Virus record (IMG/VR): IMGVR_UViG_3300035199_000182
Span: 1-44,552 of that record
DNA length: 44,552 nucleotides
Reading direction: 5' to 3' (one strand)
From: a virus
The notes beneath the pieces are model-generated. The model was not told the DNA's origin, did no database searches, and was given only the letters and a program-made list of their open reading frames with translations. The position numbers and the translations under genes are program-made. Positions 14,393 through 21,525 of the stretch are shown in pieces; position 1 is the first letter of the stretch; each line of letters starts with the position of its first letter.

Positions 14393-14979
14393 GAATAGCG
14401 GCGTTCGATCTAGAGACCACGGACCTCAAGGCCAACATGGGTACCATACTCTGCGCGAGTTTCCAGCAGGTCATGCCACCTATACGCAAGTTGATGGAGG
14501 CCACTGACATAGCTGTGCCTAACCCACCAACCTACACACTCAAGATAGACCTGGATACCATGGACCCACACGACCCCAACCCTGACAAGGAGCTGTGCAT
14601 AGCTATCAGGGATGAGATTGAGTGGTATGACCTGGTGCTCTCCTGGAACGGTGTCATGTTTGATGCCTCCTTCCTCAACGCCCGCCTCCTGTACCACAAG
14701 GAGAGGCCAACACGCTTCCAGTTCCACAAGGACCTCATGTACTATGCCGGTCAGTCACATAACAGGATAGGCTCCCGGCGCCTGGAGTCAGTTCAGCAGT
14801 TCATGGGGATCGAGGAGCAGAAGACCCGGCTAGACTGGGACATCTGGAAGAGGGCCATGCGTGGGGACAAGGCTGGTCTAGATGAGGTAGTCCGTCACTG
14901 TGAGATAGACGTCCGTGTACTAGCCGAAGCTTACTGGAGGTTGCTACCCTATGTCAGAAACTTTCATAAGGCGGGATAA
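14389..14979 (+). CDS. DEDD-type 3'-5' exonuclease (RNase H fold)
   Basis: A 196-aa protein. Exo I is FDLETT (residues 6-11). Exo II is SWNGVMFDASFLNARL (about 84-99), the pattern WNGxxFDxxFL of YprB-like predicted exonucleases. Exo III is HCEIDVRVL (about 169-177, HxxxD). It is a single-domain enzyme separate from the polymerase's own exonuclease. A second proofreading or DNA/RNA-trimming nuclease within the replication block is the likely role. The start overlaps the previous gene's stop. Confidence 0.8.
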   Translation: MRIAAFDLETTDLKANMGTILCASFQQVMPPIRKLMEATDIAVPNPPTYTLKIDLDTMDPHDPNPDKELCIAIRDEIEWYDLVLSWNGVMFDASFLNARLLYHKERPTRFQFHKDLMYYAGQSHNRIGSRRLESVQQFMGIEEQKTRLDWDIWKRAMRGDKAGLDEVVRHCEIDVRVLAEAYWRLLPYVRNFHKAG

Positions 14980-15280
14980 GTTGCAAGACCACAGGAGACA
15001 CAAGTGCGCCTGTTGTGGGTTGCCTCTCCTCATGCCCTGCCCCTACTGCAAGCTACCCTTGGACCTCAGTCTTGCGCCACCCGATGATCGGATGGGGTGG
15101 AGTCCGGAAAGAGTAACAGGCCTTGACTTATCCTGTCTCTTCCTGCACAACAACCACAGGATTCTCCGCATGGCCATGGAGCGCCGGTCAGGCAGGGGGA
15201 TATCCCAAGAGACAGAGTCTAGCTGGTCTATCCATGACAAGCCCGAGTGGTGGGAGGATATACGGGGGCTTCTACCATAG
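14951..15280 (+). CDS. Zinc-binding protein, possible HNH-like nuclease
   Basis: A 109-aa protein, last of the plus-strand operon. ATG at 14951 lies ten bases after GGAGG, within the end of the exonuclease gene. Cysteines in CACC (residues 19-22) and CPYC (30-33) form a likely zinc site. They are followed by GWSPERVTGLD, similar to the SPDR/N segment before the histidine in small HNH enzymes, then HNNHRIL. The usual HNH Cys pairs and DH are not all in place, so the call is tentative. A structural zinc protein is the alternative. Confidence 0.5.
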   Translation: MSETFIRRDKLQDHRRHKCACCGLPLLMPCPYCKLPLDLSLAPPDDRMGWSPERVTGLDLSCLFLHNNHRILRMAMERRSGRGISQETESSWSIHDKPEWWEDIRGLLP

Positions 15281-15397
15281 GTACTTCTGTATTACTACCA
15301 GGCAGTCAGGCGGATTGACAACTAGCCACCAGACCCCAACGGCGACTACGATATCCGCCGCTGCCGCCACATACATCCCCAGCAGCATCCACTTCAT
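15272..15397 (-). CDS. 41-aa membrane peptide at the end of the late operon
   Basis: The ATG at 15397 overlaps the stop of the 800-aa tail gene (TAATG). The product begins MKWMLLGMYVAAAADIV and is hydrophobic over most of its length with two short hydrophobic runs separated by NPPD. Its stop overlaps the 3' end of the convergent replication operon by nine bases. The position at the end of the late operon and the membrane character make it a candidate lysis or superinfection peptide. No family match can be claimed. Confidence 0.5.
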   Translation of the reverse strand: MKWMLLGMYVAAAADIVVAVGVWWLVVNPPDCLVVIQKYLW

Positions 15398-17799
15398 TAG
15401 CTGGTGTTAGCCTCCTGCAAGACTAGTCTCCAAACTTCCATACCCTCTACAGCCTGGGAGCTATCCTCGGGCTGTCTCTCTAGTGCAAGTATGTGCACCC
15501 TAACAGTGGTCTCTGCCCCCACCTGATCAAAGTCATGTGTCAGTACAAGGGGGTAGACCTGTGTCTCCAGTGTGTCCAGGGCGGACACCATGTTGGCCTT
15601 AGCCACTGGCTCAGGGAATCCATTCCTCAAGGGCACACTGTCCCCGATCCACACGAAGCACTCCCATGCCCTCACCCTCTCGGGCCTCAGCGTGGAGTGT
15701 ATAGCGTAGGCGAACATCTTGGGTGAGACCTCGTCGTCTGTAGTGAAGGTCCACTCAGGCTGGATGGTCCGTCCGATCGCAGCGGACTCCGGTGTAGTGA
15801 CTGTGTTGAAGTAGGCTGTCTGCACCCTGGCTGACCCGTTGAAGGTGGCCAGTGTGGTGGTAGTGGGAGCAGCGCCGTCCAGTCCGTACCTCATGCGTAT
15901 GGTGTGCTCTGCGTCCAGGTCTTCACAGATGATAGACACTGACAGGTATGCCTTGTCCGCGTCTGGGCTCTGTCCATCCCAGACTGAGTCTTCTATGGAT
16001 GCAGTCGTGAGTATGGCAGGCGAGGCGTCATAGGCAGGGGCTACGTTTTTCGTCGGGAGTGTCCACCTGTATGAGGCAGCGACATATGCAGTTCCATCGT
16101 ACAGTCTGCCCAGTCCGTATAGGTACCCTCTGTTTGCAGCTAGATGATTGATGTCTCCTATAGGTACCGTCTGCATGAGGTGGTACCTCCACTCATCTCC
16201 TATCTCCCTCAACGATGCTAGCCATGTAGTCTTGGTGGTAGAGGTGTCAGCAGTGGGTGTGTCCACTAGCATCCACATTTGTGTAGGGTCTGCTGCAAAT
16301 GCCTTCGGGCTGCTACCAATGCTGCTGAGTCGTGGCTCAAATAGTATCCCACTTATATCCTCTAGGTTTATTGTGTTAAACCTTATGAGACCTTGCTGGG
16401 TCGTGGCAAGGTACAGCCACCCGGCTCGAGTAGCCCCCCTGGCGAAGTTGTCTGTTGAGACTAGGTTCTGGAAGTCGTTGGTGATGTTCTCAAACTCGTT
16501 GGCATTGGATCCATCATTGTGGTACCTCTTGTAGACGTGCATGCCGTCTTCTTTACCGATGACAATGGTATCCCAGAGACTGTAGAGTGCAGTGATACTC
16601 TTGTCGCTGCTACCCACTGTGTAGGCAGCACTCCAGTTGGAACCAGTAGGAGCGTCCTCCGTTGAGGCCACGACTGCGATGTTGGTTGGGACGATGGAGG
16701 AACGGACCTGGTTAGTTGAGTCACTCTTCCACAGCCTGTTGCGATTGATAGTGAAGTACACTGCGTCGTTGCTGACACCATCGTTGCTGCTGTACCAGGT
16801 GGTCCCTGTCCCGTATAGGTATGCGTTGCCCTCTCCCGTTGCCACATATATGTTCCCGAAGTACTCAATTATGTCAGTAGCTGCGTTGGCTGAGTAGAAC
16901 ACCAGGTCCCAGACATCGTTGGTTTCATTCCACTTGACGATCCCCCTCCCCACTGCAGCATAGAGGGTGTCCCCTGCCTCTGCTGTTCCAACCCAGGCTA
17001 CTCCCCCAGTGGGCGTTACGCTTATGTCATCCACATGGAAGGTGTGGTCAGCTGTGGGATCGGCAGAGTTACGCAGTTCTATCCTGACACGGGAGGAGGC
17101 AGAGCTATGCACTGTGTGGGTGACAGCCAGCCTTGCCCAGGAGCTGCTCGTGGAGGCCGAACTGTCAGTGTTGCTGTTACCGTCACCAACCCTCAGGATT
17201 ATCCCAGAGTCACTGCCCCCTGTGCGCTTGACCCAGACAGTCACTGTGACCTGTGTGCCCCGCCACGGTGTGACATGCCAGGCCAGGTCCTGGTACATCA
17301 GCGTACCCGCTGCACTGGATGCAGACGCCAGCACTAGCTGGTGGACATAGCTCCCTGAACGAGGTGAGGTGGTAACGATGGTGTGGGTGACGTTAGACCC
17401 AACAGTCCACCCTGTCGTCGCGTTCTGCTCTGCTCCACCATTCCGCACCAGGAAGTCTGCCGGTGTCCTGTCCATGCCGATCGTGAGCAGGTTCTCCCAC
17501 CTCGGGTCACACCCGTCATTCTTGGCGTACTTGTTAGGCTCATCTGATTTCCATACAGCTTGAAGTGCCCCTCCGCTCCAGTCAGTCTTGCCCAGGACGA
17601 AGTCTACCTTGGGGTCACGGTGTGTCCATGTCAGTTCACCTGATGACTGGCGTGGTGGTATGGAGGGGACGCGAAGCTCCTGCCAACGTCGCCCTCCTTC
17701 TTCATCCTCCGCCAGTATCAGGTCGATGGCAGTGGTTGGGCTGGCAGACTCGTCGCTAGCTAGTCTAAGATCATGACTCCCACCTGGGACAACACTCAT
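15397..17799 (-). CDS. Tail protein with jelly-roll carbohydrate-binding-like domain (nozzle candidate)
   Basis: An 800-aa virion protein. Residues about 115-265 resemble a CBM4/9-type jelly roll: LVRNGGAEQ opening, TGWTV, strands with VTVTVWVKR, and FHVDDISVTP closing. The rest (about 270-750) consists of repeating Gly/Asp/Trp-containing strand blocks (for example GNIYVATGEG and NRGYLYGLGRLYDG) typical of beta-propellers. The length is close to T7-type tail nozzle proteins (gp12, about 790 aa), and the position at the end of the tail block agrees, but the assignment is by layout and not by a diagnostic motif. It overlaps the 447-aa gene start by one base. Confidence 0.6.
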   Translation of the reverse strand: MSVVPGGSHDLRLASDESASPTTAIDLILAEDEEGGRRWQELRVPSIPPRQSSGELTWTHRDPKVDFVLGKTDWSGGALQAVWKSDEPNKYAKNDGCDPRWENLLTIGMDRTPADFLVRNGGAEQNATTGWTVGSNVTHTIVTTSPRSGSYVHQLVLASASSAAGTLMYQDLAWHVTPWRGTQVTVTVWVKRTGGSDSGIILRVGDGNSNTDSSASTSSSWARLAVTHTVHSSASSRVRIELRNSADPTADHTFHVDDISVTPTGGVAWVGTAEAGDTLYAAVGRGIVKWNETNDVWDLVFYSANAATDIIEYFGNIYVATGEGNAYLYGTGTTWYSSNDGVSNDAVYFTINRNRLWKSDSTNQVRSSIVPTNIAVVASTEDAPTGSNWSAAYTVGSSDKSITALYSLWDTIVIGKEDGMHVYKRYHNDGSNANEFENITNDFQNLVSTDNFARGATRAGWLYLATTQQGLIRFNTINLEDISGILFEPRLSSIGSSPKAFAADPTQMWMLVDTPTADTSTTKTTWLASLREIGDEWRYHLMQTVPIGDINHLAANRGYLYGLGRLYDGTAYVAASYRWTLPTKNVAPAYDASPAILTTASIEDSVWDGQSPDADKAYLSVSIICEDLDAEHTIRMRYGLDGAAPTTTTLATFNGSARVQTAYFNTVTTPESAAIGRTIQPEWTFTTDDEVSPKMFAYAIHSTLRPERVRAWECFVWIGDSVPLRNGFPEPVAKANMVSALDTLETQVYPLVLTHDFDQVGAETTVRVHILALERQPEDSSQAVEGMEVWRLVLQEANTS

Positions 17800-19142
17800 T
17801 AGTAGTCCATCATGGGTCCGAACGTGGCTACGTTAGCAGCCTGCCCGTGACCATCGGATAGTATATCTATGTCACGCTCCAGTAGTGAGACACGCTCTAG
17901 GTACTTCTTCCTAGTAGACAGGTTGACCGAGAGGAGCTGCCTCTCGAGCAGTGACTTAGCTGCCGCCTTAGCTACCAGCTCTGACTCGGGCAGCGTAACC
18001 TCCATGGTCTCTGTCTCTCCATCTAGCAGTGTGAACGGACCCTCTGCCATGATACGGAGACGTGCTCCGTGTGGCATGCCAGGTGGCAGTATCAGTGACG
18101 CCCTCTGTGAGGTGGTCGCACTAGGGAAGGACATCTCATGGCTCTTATAGAACTGCCAGTCCAGTAAGGACCTGTAGCTGCCTACATGGATCAGGTCTCC
18201 CAGTTTGCCTGACTTGTCTATACCGGGTGTCGCATACCTGATGGTAGATGGCCCGTCAGGTGCCTGCACGATAGGCCATGGGTACTCAGTTACCTGTGTG
18301 CCACTGCTGACCCAGCAGTCTGCGAAGTAGGACGTAGCCGTGGTAGCCACGGACAGCAGAGGTTTAAGGTCCGTGTCCGTCACGCTAGAGTTCAGTTCTA
18401 CATTGAGTAGTTCCCAGTCTCCGTCACCGCTATGGTAGTCGCTGTACGTGATGCTGCTGCCGTTGTTCAGTCCTATCCGAGCATGGCTGGTAGTTGAGGA
18501 CTTCACCCAGCAGTAGAATGTCACAGTGGACCCCTTCAGGTCGAAGAGGTATCTCCTCCACGGGTGGTCCAGCTCGAGCCTGCCCTCTGAGCCACTAGCA
18601 CTGGCTAGGCCCATTGAGGTTTCGGACAGGGCTATGTTACCCGAGTCTCTCTCCCTGGTCTGAGATACCCCGGCGCCTGCGCCTATCCAGCCGTCCACTG
18701 CAGTTGTGCCTCCCCACAGCTCAAAGGACGCATTGTAGACAGGGCTTCCTACTACAATGCTCTTCATCCAGAACTCACGTAGCAGTGACCCCTGGTCAAA
18801 CAGGGAGTGTGCAGCTGAGTCTATCGACTGGTGTACAGCTGTGGCAGAGAAGGGCAGCACCTCATAGGTACGCCCTGTAGGGGCAGCACTTAATGTGGGT
18901 ATGAAGTTCACTGTCCCTGCCGACTGACTACTGTCTGTGATCTGTAGGTCCCTGAAGTTGGGGCTGCCATCAGATATGAACACCCAGCCCCCAATCAGCG
19001 CATCGTCTCTGTACTGCTGGAGGTCTGGGGTGTCCTTGAGCGTGTCAGTACCGGCACTAGCAGAGTCAGACGTGCCGCTGATAAACGGCAGGCCTAACTG
19101 AGCTACCGTGAGTTCTCTAAGCTGGGCTCTAGTACGTGCCAT
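17799..19142 (-). CDS. Tail or adaptor protein with jelly-roll domain
   Basis: A 447-aa protein. Residues 1-100 contain a helical start (RAQLRELTVAQLG) and strands resembling phage head-tail or tail adaptor proteins. Residues about 135-290 have the same jelly-roll layout as the neighbouring 800-aa protein (YNASFELWGG opening, VTFYCWVKS, YFADCWVSSG closing). Residues about 380-430 form a helical region (LLERQLLSVNLSTRKKYLERVSLLE) suited to a coiled coil. It is likely a structural tail component working with the 800-aa protein. The start overlaps the preceding tiny ORF's stop. Confidence 0.6.
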   Translation of the reverse strand: MARTRAQLRELTVAQLGLPFISGTSDSASAGTDTLKDTPDLQQYRDDALIGGWVFISDGSPNFRDLQITDSSQSAGTVNFIPTLSAAPTGRTYEVLPFSATAVHQSIDSAAHSLFDQGSLLREFWMKSIVVGSPVYNASFELWGGTTAVDGWIGAGAGVSQTRERDSGNIALSETSMGLASASGSEGRLELDHPWRRYLFDLKGSTVTFYCWVKSSTTSHARIGLNNGSSITYSDYHSGDGDWELLNVELNSSVTDTDLKPLLSVATTATSYFADCWVSSGTQVTEYPWPIVQAPDGPSTIRYATPGIDKSGKLGDLIHVGSYRSLLDWQFYKSHEMSFPSATTSQRASLILPPGMPHGARLRIMAEGPFTLLDGETETMEVTLPESELVAKAAAKSLLERQLLSVNLSTRKKYLERVSLLERDIDILSDGHGQAANVATFGPMMDY

Positions 19143-19202
19143 CTAGCACCTCTTGGCTCCTCCTTTAGGTCCTGGGCATCCTTTCATTCTCTTGCCTGCC
19201 AT
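19143..19202 (-). CDS. 19-aa basic peptide
   Basis: A tiny ORF, MAGKRMKGCPGPKGGAKRC, exactly filling the space between the 32-aa ORF and the 447-aa tail gene. It contains two cysteines and seven Lys/Arg. The exact fit and strong basic character suggest a real peptide, but a translated spacer is possible. Confidence 0.4.
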   Translation of the reverse strand: MAGKRMKGCPGPKGGAKRC

Positions 19203-19203
19203 G

Positions 19204-19302
19204 TTAGTAGCCCGCCTTTCCCGTCAGCTTCTTCTTGGCTGCGGCTGCTTGTTTCTTCCCGGCTGGGGTGTAGGGGTACTTCTTCTTACCTACTCTAGGC
19301 AT
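19204..19302 (-). CDS. 32-aa Lys-rich small phage peptide
   Basis: ATG at 19302 follows GGAGG by five bases and overlaps the stop of the upstream gene. The product, with segments MPRVGKKKYPYTPAGKK and KKKLTGKAGY, is very basic. Peptides of the form VGKKK-x-PYT-x-x-GK recur in my knowledge of environmental phage genomes next to tail genes; the function is unknown. DNA, RNA or nucleoprotein binding is plausible. Confidence 0.55.
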   Translation of the reverse strand: MPRVGKKKYPYTPAGKKQAAAAKKKLTGKAGY

Positions 19303-19519
19303 TGTTCCTCCATTGTTGTAGTGTATTCCGAAGGTCAATGACAGCATGCTTGAGCTGTGTCAGTGCCTCTGTGTTATGCGCCAGGTGGTTGTTCATCAGC
19401 TGGTCTAGTCTGTTGCTGAGATGCTTGTTGCGCTCTAGTAGGTGCCTCAGCATCATGCCGAACCCAAGGAGTACAGCCGATCCAAATACAGCGACGTCTG
19501 CGAACTGTGCAATATCCAT
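19295..19519 (-). CDS. Small membrane-anchored coiled-coil protein, holin-like candidate
   Basis: A 74-aa protein. ATG follows GGAG with good spacing. Residues about 5-25 (FADVAVFGSAVLLGFGMML) form one transmembrane segment. The remaining 48 residues are a charged helix with regular Leu spacing (NRLDQLMNNHLAHNTEALTQLKHAVIDLRNTLQ), suited to coiled-coil assembly. Size and topology match small phage holins or membrane lysis accessory proteins. It is the best lysis candidate in the late operon, but no endolysin is adjacent. Confidence 0.6.
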   Translation of the reverse strand: MDIAQFADVAVFGSAVLLGFGMMLRHLLERNKHLSNRLDQLMNNHLAHNTEALTQLKHAVIDLRNTLQQWRNNA

Positions 19520-19521
19520 GC

Positions 19522-19776
19522 CTACTCCAGTTCAAGTAGTTCAGTAGGCCAGATGGCCTTGAGTTCCTCCGGTGTATCCGTGGTCAAGTCGAGAGTCTGT
19601 GGGATGTCTCGCAGGACCTGTTTCTCCCCGGCGATACGGACCCGCTCACTGTCATCTCCAGTTTCCACTGCTCGCATGAATGACACATCTAGGCCAGCAA
19701 GCTGCTTGTTTCGTACGAGCCGTATCTTGTCCATGTGGATGCCTCTGGCCTTAGCCATGTTGACGATGATTGGCAT
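19522..19776 (-). CDS. Small tail-associated protein (XkdW-like layout)
   Basis: An 84-aa protein. The ATG at 19776 lies just past the upstream stop with GGAG in place; a 40-residue in-frame extension lies within the upstream gene. It opens PIIVNMAKARGIHMDKIRLVRN, has LAGLDVSFMRAVETGD mid-protein, and ends with ELKAIWPTELLELE. This order (basic start, LDVxFMRAxExGD, ALRD, EELKxxWP) is one I associate with small proteins encoded beside phage tail fibres. A chaperone or fibre-attachment role is likely; the family name is uncertain. Confidence 0.55.
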   Translation of the reverse strand: MPIIVNMAKARGIHMDKIRLVRNKQLAGLDVSFMRAVETGDDSERVRIAGEKQVLRDIPQTLDLTTDTPEELKAIWPTELLELE

Positions 19777-19777
19777 G

Positions 19778-20053
19778 TTAGTCGCTCCACTCCCAGGCAT
19801 TTCTGAAATAGCGGTCAGTAGGTAGGTCGGTGTCCTCACATTCCCCGACCAGAGCCAGCGCACGATGGCCAGAAATCCCAGCAGCGATGACTTCACGGGT
19901 ATGTACTACTGGGTCGAAATGGCTGGTCATGTCCGTGGTGCGGCTTAGTTCAAACAGTGCCTTGGTTATTTTTAAGCCATCGGGATCCTCCCCCACAGTT
20001 TGAGTGATGGATAGTCTCCCGTCGTCTGCTGTGGTTAAATATCTCTTACTCAT
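19778..20053 (-). CDS. Receptor-block protein with C-terminal YFRNAWEW motif
   Basis: A 91-aa protein. The first 65 residues are unrecognised. The last ten, YFRNAWEWSD, are almost identical to the end of the protein at 20508-20747 (YFRNAWEWGE), although the rest of the two proteins differs. A conserved C-terminal tag on different small proteins between fibre genes suggests docking to a common partner. The start overlaps the stop of the next upstream gene. Confidence 0.6.
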   Translation of the reverse strand: MSKRYLTTADDGRLSITQTVGEDPDGLKITKALFELSRTTDMTSHFDPVVHTREVIAAGISGHRALALVGECEDTDLPTDRYFRNAWEWSD

Positions 20054-20505
20054 TACTGGTCTCCAAAATAGGCCACTCCTATGTGCCTGTTGTCGATTAC
20101 ATCCGAGACACCTGTTGTCCCATCCTCAACTGTTGTATAGATCGAAAAACTACCAGCGGCTACAGTATTGGTATGGGTGCCGCCTCGTTGCCCCGCCACG
20201 CTGTTGTTCTTAGACATCCCTATGAGGCAAAAATTGACAGCCGACATATCAGTGGTGATAGCAACCGTGTAATCGCCCGTCCCATTATCAGTAAGGCTTG
20301 CGATATTGTGTTGGGTTTGGATAGCAACAGTGCCTTCTCCGTTAAAGGAGATCCATGCCTTTGCCACCCCGGGGTGGTTCTGGGTGCGGCCCGGTGTCAC
20401 ATAGGCGGCAGTTGACGTAGCCGTTTCCATCTCAGCCTGAGTTGCAGTGAGGTAGCCGATTGCTGCAAGTCTTTGCCCACTTGCGTTGTAAAATGTCCAG
20501 CCCAT
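20053..20505 (-). CDS. Receptor-binding or fibre-tip protein, WTFY family, paralog 1
   Basis: A 150-aa protein. The ATG at 20505 follows GGGGAG. It opens MGWTFYNASGQRL, then ATQAEMETAT, HPGVAKAWISF and a strand-rich body ending in AYFGDQ. The same landmarks in the same order occur in the protein at 20748-21179, so the two are paralogs. The TQxEMExAT...VTPGR...HPGVAKAW layout is a fibre C-terminal domain type seen in environmental phages. Likely role: host-surface contact. Two divergent copies may broaden receptor range. Confidence 0.65.
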   Translation of the reverse strand: MGWTFYNASGQRLAAIGYLTATQAEMETATSTAAYVTPGRTQNHPGVAKAWISFNGEGTVAIQTQHNIASLTDNGTGDYTVAITTDMSAVNFCLIGMSKNNSVAGQRGGTHTNTVAAGSFSIYTTVEDGTTGVSDVIDNRHIGVAYFGDQ

Positions 20506-20507
20506 GC

Positions 20508-20747
20508 TTACTCCCCCCATTCCCAAGCGTTGCGGAAATACTCATCTGGGGCCAGAGCATCGTCCATCATAAAATAGCCCAGGATAGTCCCATACTGTCG
20601 TCGTAGGTTATTGTCCATCTTGTAAGCGAGCCGCTTTCGGTGAACCTCGTACAGCTCATCTAACATGGCCTCAGTCCACTCGTAGTCAGGATTAAGACTC
20701 ACATCCGTAATGCCACCATCCGTGCGATAGATATACATTTTGCGCAT
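20508..20747 (-). CDS. Receptor-block protein with C-terminal YFRNAWEW motif
   Basis: A 79-aa protein. It begins MRKMYIYRTDGGITDVSL, has a helical charged middle (EWTEAMLDELYEVHRKRLAYKM), and ends DEYFRNAWEWGE. It shares only this ending with the 91-aa protein at 19778-20053. It lies between the two WTFY paralogs, giving a repeated order of tagged small protein then fibre protein. Function unknown, probably fibre assembly or attachment. Confidence 0.6.
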   Translation of the reverse strand: MRKMYIYRTDGGITDVSLNPDYEWTEAMLDELYEVHRKRLAYKMDNNLRRQYGTILGYFMMDDALAPDEYFRNAWEWGE

Positions 20748-21179
20748 TTATTGGTCTCCGTAGCAGACACACTCAAACCCTTCGTCTACGGGGTCAGGAG
20801 TACTATCCAGCAGTTCACATTCGACTGAACCTACTGCCCTAGTAGTGTCATCAATACGTATACAATCGACGAAGGCTGCTGTATCGAGAGGAGTAAATTG
20901 AGTAATGAAATTCGTGTTTGCAAAGTTCGTTGCTATGGTCACTGTCATAACCCCTGTTGCGTCCCTCGCTGTTGAAGTGACATTTAGGCTACCGGACTTT
21001 AATACACCCCCATTATTGACCGAACAGAAAACCTTCGCCACCCCAGGCGAGTGCTTCACAAGGTCGGGTGGCACAAACTTGGCTACAGCCGTTTGTGCTT
21101 CCATCTCAGCCTGGGTAGCCTCGCTTTCTGCGTGTTGTACCAGAGACTCGCCGTTGCTGTTGTAGAACGTCCAACTCAT
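20748..21179 (-). CDS. Receptor-binding or fibre-tip protein, WTFY family, paralog 2
   Basis: A 143-aa protein opening MSWTFYNSNGESL, with ATQAEMEAQT, HSPGVAKVFCSV and a C-terminal CYGDQ. It aligns end to end with the 150-aa protein at 20053-20505 but has diverged strongly in the central strands, as expected for receptor-contact surfaces. It starts just upstream of the 79-aa gene with near-zero spacing. Confidence 0.65.
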   Translation of the reverse strand: MSWTFYNSNGESLVQHAESEATQAEMEAQTAVAKFVPPDLVKHSPGVAKVFCSVNNGGVLKSGSLNVTSTARDATGVMTVTIATNFANTNFITQFTPLDTAAFVDCIRIDDTTRAVGSVECELLDSTPDPVDEGFECVCYGDQ

Positions 21180-21181
21180 AT

Positions 21182-21517
21182 CTAACTCACATCTATTTCA
21201 TCACCGTAGATGGTGATGGTAATCTCGCTACCTTGCTCCGCATCGCCGCCGATGATGTCGGATGCGTCCATCGTGATGATGCCGTCGAACTCAGCCCAGC
21301 CGCCCGCTGGCAGGGTCGCTTCTGGGATGATGGTGGTGGCTTCACTGTAGGTCGTGCCGGTGGTATGGAACAGCGTGAACCACAAGGCTTCCGTGTCATT
21401 GTTCACCACGGTGATGTACTTCACGATAGTCTCATGGTTGGCTGGCACCGTGTACAGCGCACCTGCCGTGGTGGTTATCTGACTCTGGTGCAGTAACTTA
21501 AAATTATCACTTGGCAT
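21182..21517 (-). CDS. Small beta-rich virion protein, paralog A
   Basis: A 111-aa protein. ATG at 21517 follows AGGAG; a longer frame upstream is rejected because it overlaps the fibre gene and lacks a ribosome site. It shares a pattern with the 111-aa protein at 22761-23096: LY-x-VP-x-x-x-E-x-IVK, NN-x-T, a TL/TLFHT strand, an I/LP block, AGG-x-AEF-x-G-x-I-x-M and a terminal TI-x-G-x-EI. The equal length and motif order show a duplication. The alternating-hydrophobic sequence suggests a beta-sandwich decorating the fibre or tail. Confidence 0.6.
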   Translation of the reverse strand: MPSDNFKLLHQSQITTTAGALYTVPANHETIVKYITVVNNDTEALWFTLFHTTGTTYSEATTIIPEATLPAGGWAEFDGIITMDASDIIGGDAEQGSEITITIYGDEIDVS

Positions 21518-21525
21518 GAAATCTC

